Both the position numbers and the translations under genes were made by a program. Shown here in pieces: positions 61,905 to 64,000 of a stretch of 64,000 nt of DNA. The notes below the pieces were generated by a model. That model was not told the DNA's origin, searched no databases, and saw only the letters and a program-made list of their open reading frames with translations. Positions within the stretch are counted from its first letter, which is position 1. Each line of letters begins with the position of its first letter. Source of the stretch: Nannocystis sp. (GTDB lineage: Bacteria > Myxococcota_A > Polyangia > Nannocystales > Nannocystaceae); NCBI GenBank assembly GCA_016712315.1, contig JADJRG010000015.1:1-64000 (forward strand). The letters run 5' to 3'.

Positions 61905-64000
61905 CTAGCCCGCGCCGACAGGTGGAGGCCATGTCGCACATACACGCAGGCCGATGGTCGGGTCGCGGAGGCCGGGCGGGAACTCGAAGTGCGCGGTGGT
62001 CCGCGCCTGGATCGCGGCGTAGAAGTAGGCGCCGCCGCGGATCATGAGCAGGTCCGGCTTATGGGGCGAGACAGTCAGCTCGTAGGCGTTGCCGTCCGTA
62101 TCATAGAGCCCGAAGGGGCTCACGGTGTGTGGATATGACCCCGCGGGGTCGGGGCCGTATGCGTCGGGGACCTTCCCGTAGGTCTCGTCGAAATTGGCGT
62201 CGCTCGGGCGCAGTCGGTCGCCGCTGGCGAAGAGCCGCCCGTCGGCGCCACGCGCGGCGCGCTCCCACTCGTGCTCATTGCAATAGCGGGCCCCGGGGAC
62301 CCGCCCCGAGCTGTCGAGCCAGGCGAGGTACTGCGCCGCCTCGACCTCGGCGATCCCGGTCACGGGCAGGCGCTCCCAGGCGACCTGGGCCCGCTGCGTG
62401 CGACCCTGATAGACGAGCGGCGCGCCCCGATCGAGGACGTACTCGTTGGCCCCCAGGGTGAGGTGAAGGCGCCACTCCCCGCCCTCGCGCTCCTCTAGGT
62501 GCATCGGTCCCTGGGCGCCGGCCGCGGCGAGCTGGGCCCGCTGCTCAGGGGTTCGGGTCGCCAGGAACTCCAGGTAATCGGCGTACGTGACCTCTTTGCG
62601 GGCGATGAGGTAGGCCCCGGTCTCCACCACATGGATCGGCTCCGCGCGGAGGAAGCTGCGCATCGACTCGGCGTCGCGCGAGCCGTACAAGAACCGCCCC
62701 GCCGGGACGTAGACGAAGCCCTCGGGGACGGCGCCCGCGGGCGGGACTTCGACCTCGATCGCCAGCGATTCACCGCGATCGAGCGCGACCGGATATGCGA
62801 CGAGCACCCCGCCGGGGAGCTCCAAACGCAGCAGATAGGAGCCGCGCTCCAGGGAATAGGGGGCGATCGGCGTGCTGCCCAGCGTCATCCGCGAGCCGGG
62901 GCGCAGGCGGCCGCCTTCCTCGATATAGCGCTCGAGGGTGACGCGGGCGCCCGACGGCTCGCTCCGTAGCTCGAGCTGGCCGGGCGCGTCCCAGCGCGCC
63001 ATGGACGCGTCGCTGGGGTCGTGGCGGCGGATCCTGTCGACATGATCTTGCACGGTGAGCTCGTCGCGACCGACCTGCTCGGCGATCAAGGCGCGCTGCC
63101 ACAGGGCGCGCAGCAGCCGCGCGCGCACGTCGTCGCGCCCGCCGTCGAGGTTAAGCGCCACCTCGAGCTGCTGGGCCGCCTGGGCGAGGCCGCGCTCGAT
63201 CTCGGGGATCGCGGCGACGTGGCGGGCCCACAGCGCCTCTCCCTCGTCGCTGCGGCCGGCGTCGAAGGCTCGGTAGGCGTCGGCGCGCAGGCGCTCGGCC
63301 GCGGCGTAGCTCGCGTCGGCGGCCGCCTGAGCGGCGCTCGCGAGCGCGACGTGGGCGTCGACTCGGTCGCGCAGATCGAGCTGTCCCTTGAGCCAGACAG
63401 CGCCGTACGTCAGCAGGACGACCAGCGGCAGGGCGGCCGCCGCGGCGCGCCGCAGCAGGCGGCTCCGGGCCGCGGCGCGCGCGCAGGCGGCGATGAAGTC
63501 GCGCTCGCGGGGGCGCAGGCTCGCGGGATCGAGCGCGAGGATCTCTTGCAAGGGCGCGCCGGTGTACACGCCCTCGCGACCGCGGCCGAGGCGCTCCCAG
63601 TCGGCGACGGCGAGCTCGAGGCGATGGCGCACAGCTCGGCTCTCGCGCTCCTCGTCGAGCCAGCCGGAGAGGGTGGCCCAGCCGCCGATCAGCGCCTCAT
63701 GGGCGATCTCGAAGACGGGCTGGTCGGCGAGCTCGCGGGCGACGACCAGGCGCGCGCGGATCAACGCTTGGAGGGCGGCGGCGGCGGCGGCGGAGCCGGC
63801 GACCAGCTCCTCCTCGCTGCGCACGGCGCGGGTGTCCTCGACGCTGACGAGGCGCATCAGGACGCGGCGCGCGGCGAGGCGCTGCTCGGGGATCAGCTCG
63901 GCGAGGGCGGCGTCGCCGTGGCGGGCGAGGGCCCCGCTGACGCCGCCGATCTTCGCCAGCTCGGCGGCGGAGATGACGGGCGCGGCCGGGTCGCGGAGCT
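61905..64000 (-). CDS. STAND-like/FGE-sulfatase-domain protein, partial (5' end outside window)
   Basis: Open to the right edge, at least 698 residues. The N-terminal visible part (LRDPAAPVISAAELAKIGGV, FEIAHEALIGGWATLSGWL, VADWERLGRGREGVYTGAPL) matches the end of an nSTAND1-type NTPase module. A membrane segment (ALPLVVLLTYGAVWLKG) and a helical stretch lead to a PEGA-like region (LELRSEPSGARVTLERYI) and a C-terminal FGE-sulfatase (SUMF1) domain: PAGRFLYGSRD, ARYCNEHEWERAARGADGR, SPFGLYDTDGNAYELTVSP, and RGGAYFYAAIQARTTAHF, ending GLRVCATW. In myxobacteria such proteins are usually led by a Ser/Thr kinase or NTPase beyond the visible part. The catalytic Cys pair of true FGE is not apparent, so it is probably a binding module. 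Confidence 0.75.
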   Translation of the reverse strand, partial: LRDPAAPVISAAELAKIGGVSGALARHGDAALAELIPEQRLAARRVLMRLVSVEDTRAVRSEEELVAGSAAAAAALQALIRARLVVARELADQPVFEIAHEALIGGWATLSGWLDEERESRAVRHRLELAVADWERLGRGREGVYTGAPLQEILALDPASLRPRERDFIAACARAAARSRLLRRAAAAALPLVVLLTYGAVWLKGQLDLRDRVDAHVALASAAQAAADASYAAAERLRADAYRAFDAGRSDEGEALWARHVAAIPEIERGLAQAAQQLEVALNLDGGRDDVRARLLRALWQRALIAEQVGRDELTVQDHVDRIRRHDPSDASMARWDAPGQLELRSEPSGARVTLERYIEEGGRLRPGSRMTLGSTPIAPYSLERGSYLLRLELPGGVLVAYPVALDRGESLAIEVEVPPAGAVPEGFVYVPAGRFLYGSRDAESMRSFLRAEPIHVVETGAYLIARKEVTYADYLEFLATRTPEQRAQLAAAGAQGPMHLEEREGGEWRLHLTLGANEYVLDRGAPLVYQGRTQRAQVAWERLPVTGIAEVEAAQYLAWLDSSGRVPGARYCNEHEWERAARGADGRLFASGDRLRPSDANFDETYGKVPDAYGPDPAGSYPHTVSPFGLYDTDGNAYELTVSPHKPDLLMIRGGAYFYAAIQARTTAHFEFPPGLRDPTIGLRVCATWPPPVGAG

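Overview
The window is GC-rich (about 70%) and reads as myxobacterial DNA. DUF4215 cysteine-rich repeats, an ADYC-domain lipoprotein, Hanks-type Ser/Thr kinases carrying TPR-like tails, and a STAND/FGE-sulfatase protein together suggest Myxococcota, probably the Nannocystaceae. That assignment is inference from gene content; no rRNA or tRNA gene lies in the window.

Region 1 (about 1-28.2 kb) is one long, co-directional (+) accessory module of mostly unrecognisable genes with many ATGA stop/start overlaps. It begins with a broken small HTH-like regulator, a helically phased array of GGTGTC repeats and a coiled-coil gene. It then holds two paralogous beta-rich proteins (3917-4784 and 24819-26351), two membrane-anchored peptidoglycan hydrolases, about ten proteins that each carry one Gly/Ala-rich membrane segment, a giant adenine methyltransferase-helicase of DarB type (9616-17036), an XF1762-family protein and a PAPS-reductase-family protein. 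I see no terminase, portal, tail, conjugation or integrase gene. The set resembles what a tailless, membrane-containing virus or a derived element would carry; I regard this as the most novel part of the window, but it is a hypothesis.

Region 2 (28.3-34.7 kb) holds a small lipoprotein, a complete ABC-three-component conflict system (nuclease-bearing protein, middle component, DUF3732 ATPase), a GC-poor AAA ATPase of probable foreign origin, and a truncated ISL3 transposase. Region 3 (34.9-40.5 kb) has a 2-phosphosulfolactate phosphatase-like gene convergent with a four-gene minus-strand operon: two glycosyltransferases (one fused to a HAD phosphatase), a radical SAM enzyme with viperin-like motifs, and a polysaccharide deacetylase-like protein.

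Region 4 (40.5-53.7 kb) continues the defence island: two decayed genes, a DUF262/DUF1524 protein, a type I restriction-modification set (hsdM, hsdS, frameshifted hsdR), a YgjP-type metallopeptidase, an XRE-ImmA/PIN toxin-antitoxin-like pair, and a CRISPR array of ten repeats with no cas genes in view. One spacer matches the 5' half of an initiator tRNA. Region 5 (53.7-64 kb) returns to chromosomal-looking genes: a UDPGP-family nucleotidyltransferase, a fibrinogen-like lipoprotein, a Ser/Thr kinase split by a 17-bp tandem duplication, an ADYC lipoprotein, and a partial STAND/FGE protein that runs off the right edge.

Many genes, especially in the first 7.4 kb, are interrupted by single-base gains or losses, usually in short homopolymer runs. 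This looks more like long-read consensus error than decay, so interrupted genes are annotated over their inferred full span with the frame breaks noted.
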